64,000 bases of DNA. It comes from Paenibacillus koleovorans NBRC 103111 (GTDB taxonomy: Bacteria > Bacillota > Bacilli > Paenibacillales > NBRC-103111). The notes beneath the pieces were generated by a model, which saw only the letters and a program-made list of their open reading frames with translations, was not told the origin of the DNA and ran no database searches. The translations under genes and the position numbers were made by a program. Of this stretch, positions 1 through 8,662 are shown in pieces (position 1 is the first letter of the stretch; each line of letters begins with the position of its first letter). The DNA lies in contig NZ_BIMA01000010.1 of NCBI RefSeq assembly GCF_004000845.1, positions 1 to 64,000 of the forward strand. Reading direction: 5' to 3'.

Positions 1-5
1 AAAAA

Positions 6-190
6 TCGGACTACAGTGCGCCTCACCGCCTGGAAAAGCTCTGTAGTCCGAATCGGCCGAATTAGAGCGGCGTTTTCCAGAGGGAGCGTGTGGGAACGAC
101 TCTGCAACTGGGGAAATTCGGACTAGAGACCGCCTCAATCTTCGCTCTCGCCACGCAGTCCGGAAAAGTCGGACTGGAGCGTATATGGCT
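6..190. repeat. Intergenic degenerate repeat array with about 52-bp period
   Basis: The first 406 bases hold no convincing gene. Similar words recur near 6, 117 and 168 (TCGGACTA or TCGGACTG followed by a G/C-rich stretch), and a weaker, altered copy lies near 58. The steps are roughly 51-59 bases. Bases 7-16 and 41-50 form a perfect 10-bp inverted repeat (CGGACTACAG and CTGTAGTCCG). The layout resembles arrays at 12.1 kb and 50.5 kb, although the words differ. The function is unknown. From 190 to 360 I see nothing further. Confidence 0.5.
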
Positions 191-360
191 TTTTCACGCA
201 CCCGTAGTGTTATTTCGCGGCGGCTCCCCCATTCCGGCGGAATAGCGTTATAGCGTAACGTTACGGTTCTGTCTCACCCCAATCGTGCTTAGCAAGCGCA
301 CCCTTCACGCTTTAGTTCTGTAAAAAATCGGTTCGCCCAAAACTTAACTTTCTATATGGT

Positions 361-399
361 TAAAAAGAGCCGTATGCAAGTGAACCTTGCATACGGCTC
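361..399 (-). terminator. Intrinsic terminator of tagO
   Basis: A perfect 14-bp stem (367-380 with 386-399) has a 5-base loop. Read on the minus strand it is followed by a T run (complement of 362-366). It lies directly downstream of the tagO stop at 407. Confidence 0.9.
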
Positions 400-406
400 C
401 ATAATT

Positions 407-1381
407 TTAAAACCGATTTTGCAGCAGCAGCAAAATAATCGAGGACAAGCTGAAGCAAATGCTCACGAGACACAATACCGCGACCGCCTGCTTCTGATTA
501 AAGCCCATCCGCAGCAACCGGTAGTGGGCTTGGCTGGCGTCCGCCTGGTAGATCGGCTTGCCCTGCATCATTCGCTTGACGACCACGAACAGGTTGTCGA
601 AGATCGGCACGCCGAGCGCCAAGATCGGAATGAACAGCGAGAGCACGGTCGCTTGTTTGAACGCGCCGTCCAAGGCGATTACCGCGAGAATAAAACCGAG
701 GAACGTCGCTCCCGCGTCACCCATAAATATTTTCGCCGGTGGTTTGTTGTACCGCAAGTAGGCGGCTGATACACCCACAAGGATAATCGCCATAATCGCG
801 GAATTGCTTTGTCCCATCGTAAGGGCGACCACGAACAGCGTAACCGCTGAAATTCCCGCCAATCCCCCCGCTAGACCGTCCATCCCGTCCGAGAAATTGA
901 TGACCGTCGTCACGCCGAAAATCCATAGTATCGTCAGCACGAACTGCAGGACCACCGGAAGCACAACGAATTCATGGCTGATCGGGTTGTAGAAGCCTTC
1001 GAACGTAATACCAGACATGTAGACGAGCACTGCGGCCGACACTTGCACGATCATTTTCGGCAGGGAAGGGAAGTCTTTGCCCTGCGTCTTGTACCAATCG
1101 TCGAACGTTCCAATTATGAGCAGCAGCAGCCCGCCCGCCATGATGGCCGCCGTCTGCAGCGTGAATTCCCGGGTGAAAGCCAAGTAAGAAACGACAAAAC
1201 CCGCATAGATCGCATAGCTGGCGGTAAGCGGAATCGGGGATCGGTGGATTTTGCGTTCCACGTCCTGACGGGGCTTGTCCACGAAGTCCAACCGGAAAGC
1301 CAGCTTGCCAAGCGGCGGGATCAGCCAAAACACGATGAAGAAGGAGAGCAGGAATGAGAGTACGTATGTAATCGGAATCAC
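407..1381 (-). CDS. tagO: Undecaprenyl-phosphate N-acetylglucosaminyl 1-phosphate transferase (TagO/WecA family)
   Basis: A 324-residue polytopic membrane protein of the MraY/WecA glycosyl-1-phosphate transferase family. Such enzymes move GlcNAc-1-phosphate from UDP-GlcNAc to undecaprenyl phosphate on the inner face of the membrane, the first step of wall teichoic acid or another wall glycopolymer. Family signatures are present: the NFSDGMDGLAGG loop around residue 160 and the FMGDAGAT loop around 218, which carry the Mg-binding aspartates, plus about ten hydrophobic segments. The length is normal. The start is GTG with GGAG five bases upstream. It is divergent from the ECF sigma gene and ends in its own terminator. 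The assignment to TagO rather than another WecA-like enzyme rests on family knowledge. Confidence 0.88.
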   Translation of the reverse strand: MIPITYVLSFLLSFFIVFWLIPPLGKLAFRLDFVDKPRQDVERKIHRSPIPLTASYAIYAGFVVSYLAFTREFTLQTAAIMAGGLLLLIIGTFDDWYKTQGKDFPSLPKMIVQVSAAVLVYMSGITFEGFYNPISHEFVVLPVVLQFVLTILWIFGVTTVINFSDGMDGLAGGLAGISAVTLFVVALTMGQSNSAIMAIILVGVSAAYLRYNKPPAKIFMGDAGATFLGFILAVIALDGAFKQATVLSLFIPILALGVPIFDNLFVVVKRMMQGKPIYQADASQAHYRLLRMGFNQKQAVAVLCLVSICFSLSSIILLLLQNRF

Positions 1382-1481
1382 ATCTCCAGCCTGAATAAGA
1401 AATAAAGTACAAGCCTAGTATACGCCTTCCGGCGGAAGATGTCGATTGAAAACCATTTTTGGGAAACTTTCATGTAGAAAT

Positions 1482-1506
1482 GGAACGAATTGTATCTTGT
1501 ATCGTC
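1482..1506 (+). promoter_or_regulatory. ECF-type promoter upstream of the sigma gene
   Basis: GGAAC at 1482-1486 is followed after exactly 16 bases by CGTC at 1503-1506. This is the classical layout of Bacillus ECF promoters (an AAC motif at -35 and CGTC at -10). It lies 22 bases before the likely TTG start of the downstream sigma gene, so the mRNA leader would be very short. It implies autoregulation by the encoded ECF factor, which is inference. Confidence 0.65.
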
Positions 1507-1527
1507 TAATTGTACGAGGTGAACGGA

Positions 1528-2100
1528 TTGAGCAGCTTCGAATATTTGAGCGCGCTGTGCGAGACAACCGATAAGGACGCGATCTTGCAAGATTTGATCC
1601 GGCATTTCGGCCGGGATGTGTGGAATTATGCTTACTTTTTGACCGGGCGGATGGAAGTGGCGGATGACGTGTTCCAGGACGTGTTCGTGAAGGTGTATCG
1701 TAATTTGTATAACTATCGTGGGGATTCGACGGTCAAAACTTGGCTGCTCGCAATCACCCGCAATGTCGTGAAGGATCACTGGAAATCGGCTTGGACTCGC
1801 AGGGTGCTGCTGATGGGCGCTCTGACGAGGCGCCACGAGACGGTTTCCTCCACGGAGAAGGAAGTGCTCAGCCGTATGGAGAGCGGCGACATCTGGAAGG
1901 CGGTGCTGGAGCTGCCGGACAAGCTGAAGGAAGTGATGGTGCTCTATGCGCATCACCAGCTGACGGTTCCGGAGATCGCCGACCTGCTGCGGTTGCGGGA
2001 GGGTACGGTCAAATCAAGGCTGCACCGGGCGAGAGGCAAAATTCAGTTCAAGCTGGATCAGGCGGAGCAGGCGCTGGAGACAAGGGGGCGGAGCCGTTGA
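1528..2100 (+). CDS. ECF-type RNA polymerase sigma factor
   Basis: A sigma-70 family ECF factor of about 190 residues. Region 2 (roughly residues 20-90) contains the DVFQDVFVKVYRN motif. Region 4 (roughly 125-180) contains LKEVMVLYAHHQLTVPEIA and a helix-turn-helix ending VKSRLHRAR. No extra domains are seen. I chose TTG at 1528 because AGGTG lies six bases upstream; an in-frame TTG at 1510 would add six residues but has no ribosome site. The stop codon overlaps the start of the next gene (TTGA), so the two are translationally coupled, as is usual for ECF sigma/anti-sigma pairs. The ECF promoter at 1482-1506 suggests self-activation. The targets are unknown. Confidence 0.88.
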   Translation: MSSFEYLSALCETTDKDAILQDLIRHFGRDVWNYAYFLTGRMEVADDVFQDVFVKVYRNLYNYRGDSTVKTWLLAITRNVVKDHWKSAWTRRVLLMGALTRRHETVSSTEKEVLSRMESGDIWKAVLELPDKLKEVMVLYAHHQLTVPEIADLLRLREGTVKSRLHRARGKIQFKLDQAEQALETRGRSR

Positions 2101-3620
2101 AACGTCATACGAACTTGCGGGACTGGGAGAAAGAGCTGAGGGCGTTCCCCATACACCCGAATGGAATTCCGAAACCATTAATTCGAAAAGTCGAGGAGCG
2201 AATCGCTATGGAAACCGGGGTCCGGCATCGTGTAAGAAACGCTTGGGTCGGAGGGCTTGCGATTGCAATGGTCCTAGCGGCTGCATTCATGCTGAGAGAG
2301 CCGCTGTTGCACATGTTCAAGCCGGTGGAACGGGTGGTCAAGGAGGAGACATTCGACCAGACGAGTGAGCGCCACATCAAGGTACAAGTCTTTCAGAGCA
2401 CTGCTTTCATGTTACAGTACGGCCAAGCCTATGTCGTCAAATACCCCAATATGACGATTGAACCCACGGAGACAATTGGCCTGAGCGCTCCAGATGGTGA
2501 TGTCTATAAGGCTTATGCCGATAAAATGACCAACGAGCAGTTGGATATTGTCTACCTTCCTACTGCGGTGTATAAGAAAATGGCGTCGGAAGGGCTGCTC
2601 TATCCGCTCGATGCTTTTATTCAGAAAGAAAAGTACAATCTCAATACCTTTATCCCTGGAGTAATCGATTATTTGCGTGAGCGCGATACAGGTCAACTTT
2701 TCGGCCTGAGCCCTACTTTTAACTCGCAAGCGATTTATTACAATAAGGATCTGTTCAACAAGTACGGCGTTCCGTTTCCGACGGACCGAATGACTTGGGA
2801 GCAACTGTTTGAATTAGCCGCGCGGTTCCCGACGGATGGGAGGGGGGATAACCGAGTATATGGATTCTCTCCACCAACCTCAGGTGCCTCTATCATGCTG
2901 AATATGATCGGGAGTACGAATCGGTTAAGCATGACCGACGCGGAAGGGAAGAAGCTCCTTCTGAATAGTCCGGCCTATAGGAAATCGATCTCGCTCGTAG
3001 CGGAGGGCATTCGTAAAGGATGGCTGCAGCAGTCTGCTAGAGGAACCGGTTCGATTACGGGGATAGATATGTACAAACGAAACGCTTTTTTGACCGGGAA
3101 TGCTGCTATGGCTCTGAGCAACTCCGGCTTGGCCAGAGATTTGGCAGAGGGGAAACGGCGCTATAATCTTTCAACATTTGAATGGGATATGGTTACCGAA
3201 CCAGTAAGCGGCGAACAGCCCAATCTTTCTACAAGTTTTTCCCTCGACGGCGTGTATGCGATCAATGCCAAGGCGAACAATCCGAGAGATGCATGGGAGC
3301 TGTTGAAGGTGATTCATAGTAAAACAATTGCCCAAAAAAATGTCGCGAGCATGCTGGTTATGCAACCAAGCACCATAGATGGCGTTCCCATCCTGCCCAA
3401 AGAAGCTAGAAGAGAGGCTTTTTCAGCTTTACAAATTGGAACTGAGGCCACAGCAGATACCGCTGCCCCTTATTCATTTTCCGCAGAGATAAACGCGATC
3501 GTTAACCAAGAGATTCAGACCTACGCACAAGGGGCGCAATCGTTGGAGCAAACTTTGCAAACGTTGCAGGACAAGGGGCAACAAGCTTTGGACAAGGCCA
3601 ATCTTTTACAGCAGAAGTAG
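2097..3620 (+). CDS. Membrane-anchored protein: putative anti-sigma region plus extracellular solute-binding-protein domain
   Basis: A 507-residue protein starting at a TTG that overlaps the sigma stop codon. Residues 1-45 are charged and predicted cytoplasmic. A single transmembrane helix follows (about 48-66, WVGGLAIAMVLAAAFML). The remaining 430 residues look like a CUT1-type sugar-binding protein (FNSQAIYYNKDLFNKYG, then TDRMTWEQLFELA). There is no cleavable signal or lipobox, so the binding domain is tethered outside the cell. Coupling to an ECF sigma gene suggests that the inner segment is an anti-sigma and the outer domain a ligand sensor; this is inference. I see no zinc anti-sigma (HxxxCxxC) motif in the inner segment. 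The next gene is a lipoprotein paralogue of the outer domain. The alternative is an ordinary binding protein with a fixed membrane anchor. Confidence 0.7.
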   Translation: MKRHTNLRDWEKELRAFPIHPNGIPKPLIRKVEERIAMETGVRHRVRNAWVGGLAIAMVLAAAFMLREPLLHMFKPVERVVKEETFDQTSERHIKVQVFQSTAFMLQYGQAYVVKYPNMTIEPTETIGLSAPDGDVYKAYADKMTNEQLDIVYLPTAVYKKMASEGLLYPLDAFIQKEKYNLNTFIPGVIDYLRERDTGQLFGLSPTFNSQAIYYNKDLFNKYGVPFPTDRMTWEQLFELAARFPTDGRGDNRVYGFSPPTSGASIMLNMIGSTNRLSMTDAEGKKLLLNSPAYRKSISLVAEGIRKGWLQQSARGTGSITGIDMYKRNAFLTGNAAMALSNSGLARDLAEGKRRYNLSTFEWDMVTEPVSGEQPNLSTSFSLDGVYAINAKANNPRDAWELLKVIHSKTIAQKNVASMLVMQPSTIDGVPILPKEARREAFSALQIGTEATADTAAPYSFSAEINAIVNQEIQTYAQGAQSLEQTLQTLQDKGQQALDKANLLQQK

Positions 3621-3649
3621 CCGGATCGTAACGAGAAAGGGACTGTTCT

Positions 3650-4978
3650 ATGAAAAAATTAGCTTTTGCCATGCTCGTGTTCGTTGGACTTTTGACGGCT
3701 TGCAGCCCGACTCCGACGAAGGAACATCGGGAAGTGCTGCGGATTGTATTTTCAAGCGAGCAGCAATTTAATTTTCAGTACGGAAACTACTTCGCCGTAA
3801 AATTTCCCGAAATCGACGTTGAGATCATTCCGATGGATGGCGTGGTTAAAACGGGAGTGTCATTTGACGAAATGTTCGAGGCGTATCAAAAGCTGGTTGT
3901 GGAGCAAAAAGCGGACCTGCTGATCCCGTACAGGCCTCAGATCAAATATTTATCGGAAAACGGCAGCTTGCTTGACTTGGACCCCATCATCAAGAAAGAG
4001 AAGTACGACCTCTCCAAAATATCGCCCGCAGCCATCGATATGATTCGACAACTGGGGAATGACAAGCTATATGGACTCGCGCCCGAATTCAGCAGCACGG
4101 CTCTGTATTTCAATAAGCAGCTGTTTGATAAGTTTCAAATCCCCTATCCACGCGATCAGATGAGCTGGGAGGAGACATTGCAGCTGGCACGAAGATTCCC
4201 GGTCGATTCGGACCCGGAAAAGAGAATCTATGGACTTCACTACAAGTACTCGCTGCCATTCGAACTGGTAAACGAAATAGCTTCGACGCAGGCCGGAAGC
4301 TTTGTGAGCGAGGATGGGGCGAAGGTGCTGCTCGATACCCCGATCTGGAGCGAAGCGATGAGGACGGTCATTCATGGGTTCCGGACAGGGAACTTCTATT
4401 ACTACGAGAACGGCGGCAAACCGATCAACTACGGCCCCGACGAAACGAAAAGGATGGATTTGTTCAGCGTAGGCAGGGCAGCAATGATGATCAGCACGAC
4501 AGAACAAATGCAGCGAATGAAGCAGTTTAATTCCAGCGTGGATTGGGGACTGGTGACGGTTCCAGTCGATGCTCATTATCCAGAGCTGACGCATAGCTTG
4601 AGCATCAACACGTTTTTCGCCATCCCGGCTGCTGCGGAGCATGCGAGTACGGCTTGGAAAGTAATCAAGTATTTCAATGGAGACGAAGCGGCCAAGGTGC
4701 GGGTCCGAACTTCGGAATCATTGGCCACTCGACTGGGCTTCGCTCAGGACAAAGACGGACGCAGTCTGGAAGCTTTCTATAAATTGAAGCTGGACCCTCG
4801 AGCTACTTATGCGCTCTTGAACGTTACCGATGATATCAATAGCTACTTCCGCACTATGATAAACGAGCAGATCGATGCCGCTGTCATGGGGAGGCAGACG
4901 GCTGACGAGGCCGTCCGCAACGCTCAGAAGCTGGCCCAGGAGAAGCTGGACCAAACTCGCCTAACCCAGAAGCCTTAG
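3650..4978 (+). CDS. Solute-binding lipoprotein, paralogue of the preceding extracellular domain
   Basis: A 442-residue protein with a lipoprotein signal (MKKLAFAMLVFVGLLTAC, lipobox LLTAC at about residue 18) and a family-1 extracellular solute-binding fold. The segment STALYFNKQLFDKFQIPYP aligns with the same region of the upstream membrane protein, as do MSWEETLQLARRFP and the C-terminal helix rich in Gln and Lys. No permease or ATPase gene is adjacent, so it is more likely part of the sigma-linked sensing unit, or a binding protein serving a distant transporter, than half of a local importer. The ribosome site GAAAGGGA lies ahead of ATG. The 3' end overlaps the convergent transporter gene by 18 bases. 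Confidence 0.78.
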   Translation: MKKLAFAMLVFVGLLTACSPTPTKEHREVLRIVFSSEQQFNFQYGNYFAVKFPEIDVEIIPMDGVVKTGVSFDEMFEAYQKLVVEQKADLLIPYRPQIKYLSENGSLLDLDPIIKKEKYDLSKISPAAIDMIRQLGNDKLYGLAPEFSSTALYFNKQLFDKFQIPYPRDQMSWEETLQLARRFPVDSDPEKRIYGLHYKYSLPFELVNEIASTQAGSFVSEDGAKVLLDTPIWSEAMRTVIHGFRTGNFYYYENGGKPINYGPDETKRMDLFSVGRAAMMISTTEQMQRMKQFNSSVDWGLVTVPVDAHYPELTHSLSINTFFAIPAAAEHASTAWKVIKYFNGDEAAKVRVRTSESLATRLGFAQDKDGRSLEAFYKLKLDPRATYALLNVTDDINSYFRTMINEQIDAAVMGRQTADEAVRNAQKLAQEKLDQTRLTQKP

Positions 4979-5926
4979 TAACAACACACCCACAATAGCC
5001 GTCAATATACCCGCAAACTCCATGCGCGTCCACACTTCCTTTAGCACGAGGCGAGCGTACAGCAGGATGAGCAGCACGTTTGTGGCGATGACCGCGGAGA
5101 CGAGCCCGGTGACTCCAAGCTCGAATGCCGGCAGGATCAAGAGCATGCCGGAGATGTTCGACAGTCCGACGACCATGCCTAGCCAGATCGTGCGGCTGGT
5201 CGTCCAACGGACCGCCGCCTTCGCCTTCGCTGGAGCAAGCCCCTCCGCTGCGAGCTCGCCCACGGCAGCTTCACTCACGGCCGCCGCCGCGAGCTCGCCT
5301 GCGGCCGACCCGCGCACGGCGGCCAACCGCCGTGCCGCCTGCCTCGCGCGTAGCCAGGAGGCGCCGAACAAAAGCGATCCCGTCGCGTACATGACGAACA
5401 GCGTCGGCAGCTTGTCGGCGCCCCACAGCATCGCTTGCTTTGACGATAAGTCCGTAATCCCGAAGGCGACCATGGCCAATAGCGCCCACTCGGCTCCTTT
5501 TAAGTTGCCCCATGAGATATCGTTGGAATAGCGGATCATAACAATCCCCGCCAGTATGATCACGAACGAGGCCGATTGCGCCAGGTTGAGTGTCTCGTGC
5601 CAGAGAACATAGGACGCAGCGACGACCACGATCGGCGTCAAGGCAGTGAAGATGGCGACGAGCGACGCTTTGCCCACTGCAAATCCCCGAAACATCGCCG
5701 CATTCGATACGAAAGAGAAAATCCCCATCGACACGCCGGCCCAGACAGCAGGCGTCCAGCTTTCCCGCAGCAGCAGCGCGAACAGGGCGGAGACGAGCGC
5801 CCCGGACATATAGACGCCGAGAAGCATGACGTTGCGGTCGAGCGGCTTTTGCGACGTCCAATGGTATAAGATGCCGCGCAAGCCGAAGCAGACGGCGGCA
5901 AGTGCAGCGTAGAGCAGCCATAACAT
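4961..5926 (-). CDS. EamA/DMT-family transporter
   Basis: A drug/metabolite-transporter superfamily protein of about 321 residues with ten predicted membrane helices arranged as two EamA repeats (about residues 1-140 and 150-321). Typical segments are FTALTPIVVVAASYVLWHE near the end of the first repeat and VIATNVLLILLYARLVLKE near the end of the second. A long Ala/Glu-rich loop (about residues 200-240) separates helices in the second half and is unusual for the family; its DNA (about 5220-5340) contains repeated GAGCTCGCC-like words. I prefer the ATG at 5926 because a GAGGAG ribosome site precedes it. A TTG 18 bases upstream would overlap that site. The substrate cannot be told. Confidence 0.78.
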   Translation of the reverse strand: MLWLLYAALAAVCFGLRGILYHWTSQKPLDRNVMLLGVYMSGALVSALFALLLRESWTPAVWAGVSMGIFSFVSNAAMFRGFAVGKASLVAIFTALTPIVVVAASYVLWHETLNLAQSASFVIILAGIVMIRYSNDISWGNLKGAEWALLAMVAFGITDLSSKQAMLWGADKLPTLFVMYATGSLLFGASWLRARQAARRLAAVRGSAAGELAAAAVSEAAVGELAAEGLAPAKAKAAVRWTTSRTIWLGMVVGLSNISGMLLILPAFELGVTGLVSAVIATNVLLILLYARLVLKEVWTRMEFAGILTAIVGVLLLRLLG

Positions 5927-6040
5927 GATTGCAGGACTCCTCAAGATGAATTAGACAGCTTCCCGTATCATACTACAATTCACCAGGTAGGTGTAGTACA
6001 ATGAAAGCATTAGCGTAGGTTCGAGGGAGAGAGGACGCGT

Positions 6041-6322
6041 ATGACCGACGGGGAGAACAAGCAGCAGAAACGAGAAATTACATACCAGATCGGCTGGAAA
6101 AAAGGCAAGATGGAGGTCGGCGCGAACGGCAAAAAAGCGGCGGTCCCGGAAAGCTCCATCGAGCTGTCTTCGCGTCTAGAGGGAGTTCAACGGTTTTTCA
6201 TGCGCTCGGCCTATCGATCGACTCCGGCACCTTCAGCCAAGGTGCTGTTCGTCCTTCTCGGAGCGCTACCAATCGTATCGTTTCTGATGACATGGGTGCT
6301 TGTTTTCGGACTTGGAGAATAG
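6041..6322 (+). CDS. Small protein with C-terminal membrane segment, unknown function
   Basis: A 93-residue protein. The N-terminal half is polar and rich in Lys and Gln, and a hydrophobic stretch at about 67-90 (VLFVLLGALPIVSFLMTWVL) is one membrane helix or a hairpin. A strong GAGGGAGAGAGG ribosome site precedes the ATG. I do not recognise the family. It runs about 40 bases ahead of another small membrane protein gene, probably in one transcript. Confidence 0.6.
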   Translation: MTDGENKQQKREITYQIGWKKGKMEVGANGKKAAVPESSIELSSRLEGVQRFFMRSAYRSTPAPSAKVLFVLLGALPIVSFLMTWVLVFGLGE

Positions 6323-6362
6323 GATCAATAGGGAGCCTGTCGGATTTTATGGAAAGAGAGGG

Positions 6363-6824
6363 ATGGAAGACATGTATACCGCATTGGGCATTTTCGCCAG
6401 CTTGATCGGCTTGTTCGTTACCGGCGCCGCGCTGTTCGTGGCTTGGTATGTGTATGAGGAACGGAGGAAGGGACAGGAGCAGGGAGGCCGATCAGGCACC
6501 GGCTCCAAGGCGGAACAAGTACCTGAGAACGTCAGGCTGTTGCTGCAGCGCTGGATGATTTGGGATTGGGCGGTCGTCATCCTGTTCGGCCTGGGAGCGG
6601 TGTTCCTGTTCACGGACTTGCTCGCGGTACACCGCGACTTGAACTTATACCCGCCCTATCACTATGGCTACTTGCTCTGCGGCTTTATTTTCTGCGTACT
6701 AGGGATGTTGTTCTCGTTTATCCGGCTTGCGACACTGATATGGTTAAATGAACGGAAGGCGGCCCGACGGGCGGATCATACGTACGAACCACAGCATGCT
6801 TACCATGCCGAAGAGCGGATATAA
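6363..6824 (+). CDS. Small membrane protein, unknown function
   Basis: About 153 residues with three or four hydrophobic segments: near the N-terminus (ALGIFASLIGLFVTGAALFV), in the middle (WAVVILFGLGAVFLFTDLLA) and near the C-terminus (YLLCGFIFCVLGMLFSFIRLA). A charged, Gly/Gln-rich loop separates the first two. The start is uncertain between ATG 6363 and ATG 6372; AGAGAGGG lies just upstream. The end overlaps the convergent ykvI-like gene by about 80 bases. No family recognised. Confidence 0.55.
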   Translation: MEDMYTALGIFASLIGLFVTGAALFVAWYVYEERRKGQEQGGRSGTGSKAEQVPENVRLLLQRWMIWDWAVVILFGLGAVFLFTDLLAVHRDLNLYPPYHYGYLLCGFIFCVLGMLFSFIRLATLIWLNERKAARRADHTYEPQHAYHAEERI

Positions 6825-7787
6825 TGTCGTCAGCAGCGTGCTGAATCCGATCTGACTGACCAGGAAGCTGGACATCAGAATGGCGAGCACGAGCGTATTG
6901 TAGCCGATCCGGCTGCGCTGCTGCAGCTGTAGCGTCAGTCCATAGACGTTAGCTATCAGTGTTGTGAAGATTTCGCCGAAAATAACCGCTACAAAAGCGA
7001 GCTGCACCCCATGCCCGAGACGGGCGATCAGATGGGTCATCGGAATTTCGAATTGCGCGATGCCGGGCATTTGCGAGGAGAGGGCGAAGTGCCCGCCTAG
7101 TAGCATCAAGGTGATGCCGATTCCGCCGATCCACCCGCCCCGCTTCAGATGGAGCGGGTTTTTCGTTGCCGCGCCGAGCGGGACGAGCACCGCCTGGGCG
7201 GTCGCCAGATTAAACGCCACATAGAGGAGCGGCGCCGTCCAGATGCGAACCGGATTGTAATCGGACGTAAGGGTGAACCAGTTGCCGGCATTCGGCGAGT
7301 AAAAGGTGGCCGTCACCATCAGCGCGCTGAAGATGAACATCATCGGCACGACGAAGGAATTGACGGCCATGAGCGCCTTGAGCCCGCCGGTGATGACGAG
7401 GTAGGCGAGCACCAGCGTCAATAGCAGCCCGTATTGATAGGGCAAATTGAAATGCTGATGGAAGACGGAACCGGCTCCGGCCAGCATGACGGCGTTGATG
7501 CCGAACAGGACGACGAGCGAGAACCAGCTGAATGCTTGGCCAAGCTTATGGCCGAACAAATACCGGTTCAGATCCTCGTAGGATTCCGCCTGCAGCTTAT
7601 GGGCTAGGAGCATCACCCTTGTGCCAAGCCAGACGAACAGAATGCCGGCCACGCCGATCGTCAGTGTCGCCATCCAGCCGTAGCGGCTAAAAAACTGCAA
7701 AATTTCTTGTCCGGTCGCAAAACCGGCGCCTACTACCGTTCCGATATAAGTAAATGCAATTTGCAGTACGGTCACCCATGCCTTCAT
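6744..7787 (-). CDS. YkvI-like membrane carrier
   Basis: A 347-residue protein with about ten membrane helices that resembles Bacillus subtilis YkvI, a distant member of the amino-acid/sodium symporter superfamily. The N-terminal motif FTYIGTVVGAGFATGQEILQFF contains the glycine-rich unwound first helix seen in LeuT-fold carriers. The substrate is unknown. I chose ATG at 7787; an upstream extension would add a non-conserved 34-residue tail. A ribosome site (AGGAAG) lies somewhat far upstream. It is convergent and overlapping with the preceding small membrane protein. Confidence 0.75.
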   Translation of the reverse strand: MKAWVTVLQIAFTYIGTVVGAGFATGQEILQFFSRYGWMATLTIGVAGILFVWLGTRVMLLAHKLQAESYEDLNRYLFGHKLGQAFSWFSLVVLFGINAVMLAGAGSVFHQHFNLPYQYGLLLTLVLAYLVITGGLKALMAVNSFVVPMMFIFSALMVTATFYSPNAGNWFTLTSDYNPVRIWTAPLLYVAFNLATAQAVLVPLGAATKNPLHLKRGGWIGGIGITLMLLGGHFALSSQMPGIAQFEIPMTHLIARLGHGVQLAFVAVIFGEIFTTLIANVYGLTLQLQQRSRIGYNTLVLAILMSSFLVSQIGFSTLLTTLYPLFGMVSMLWFVRMIRPSGRLPFI

Positions 7788-7935
7788 ACCCAGAGACACT
7801 TCCTTTCCACTGCCCGCCTGTCCTAAGCTTCTGTACAAGGTATGTCGCCGGGCGGGAAAAAAGGACAACAATCCGGTCTCGATTTGCACTCCCTATCTCT
7901 ATCTTCTATAATACGGGCAGCAGCTAATCCCGAAA

Positions 7936-8562
7936 GTGGTGCGTGCTTACGTGCAGCAATTTTTGCTAGATCTGATTTGGACCTATCGCTACCTAGCCCT
8001 GTTCGGCCTGCTGGCCCTGGGCATCATAGGATTGCCGATTCCCGACGAGACCCTCATGACGTTCGTAGGCTCCCTTACGGCTTACGGTCATCTGACATTC
8101 GGCAAGTCGCTTACCGTCAGCTTCTCCGGGAGCATGACGGGCATGCTGATCAGCTATTTCATCGGCCGCAGGGTGGGCAAGCCATTCCTGGACCGGTTCG
8201 GCAAATGGTTTCATTTGACCCCGAATCGACTCGCGAAGGGGGAGAAATGGTTCCAGAAATACGGAGCCTGGGCGATCGTCTTCGGTTATTTCGTCCCCGG
8301 CGTGCGCCACCTGACCTGCTATTTGGCCGGGATGAGCGGGATACGGTTTTGGCGCTATTTTGTGTATGCCGGCAGCGGAGCTTTCGTCTGGTGTTTTACG
8401 TTCATCACGCTTGGCCGTGTGATTGGGCGCAACTGGGAAACCGTCCTGCATCTGCTGCACGTGTATATGGGCCGCGGTGTCGCGATTGGCATTCTAGTGA
8501 TCGCGCTGGGGCTACTGCTGTTCATCTGGCTGCGCCGCAGGAAGAGCCGACCGGCGCGATGA
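7936..8562 (+). CDS. DedA family membrane protein
   Basis: A 208-residue DedA/SNARE-associated (VTT) protein. The family hallmarks are the GLPIPDETLM loop near residue 33 and the YFVPGVRHLTCYLAGMSGI segment near 115, with Arg and Pro residues lying in a re-entrant loop. Some members of this family act as lipid flippases, including for undecaprenyl phosphate; the role here is inferred only at family level. Four to five hydrophobic segments and a basic C-terminal tail (LRRRKSR) are present. The start is GTG without a clear Shine-Dalgarno sequence, so a second in-frame GTG at 7951 is possible. It ends in a bidirectional terminator. Confidence 0.82.
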   Translation: MVRAYVQQFLLDLIWTYRYLALFGLLALGIIGLPIPDETLMTFVGSLTAYGHLTFGKSLTVSFSGSMTGMLISYFIGRRVGKPFLDRFGKWFHLTPNRLAKGEKWFQKYGAWAIVFGYFVPGVRHLTCYLAGMSGIRFWRYFVYAGSGAFVWCFTFITLGRVIGRNWETVLHLLHVYMGRGVAIGILVIALGLLLFIWLRRRKSRPAR

Positions 8563-8595
8563 ACAGGCTCCAACCCCGAACAGGCTCAACTCCTC

Positions 8596-8649
8596 AAAAA
8601 GCCCCTTGCTACGATCAAGGACGTGAATCCTTTCGTTGCAAGGGGCTTT
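8596..8649. terminator. Bidirectional intrinsic terminator
   Basis: The arms at 8598-8609 (AAAGCCCCTTGC) and 8638-8649 pair perfectly, and a smaller inner stem lies between them. A run of A at 8596-8600 serves the minus strand; the plus-strand side has only a weak T stretch. It separates the convergent dedA-like and lipoprotein genes. Confidence 0.8.
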
Positions 8650-8662
8650 CGTTCTCATTATT

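Noticed and set aside
356-769. Plus-strand frame opposite tagO
   Set aside because: It is a shadow of tagO and crosses its terminator; no ribosome site and a highly charged, unlikely protein.
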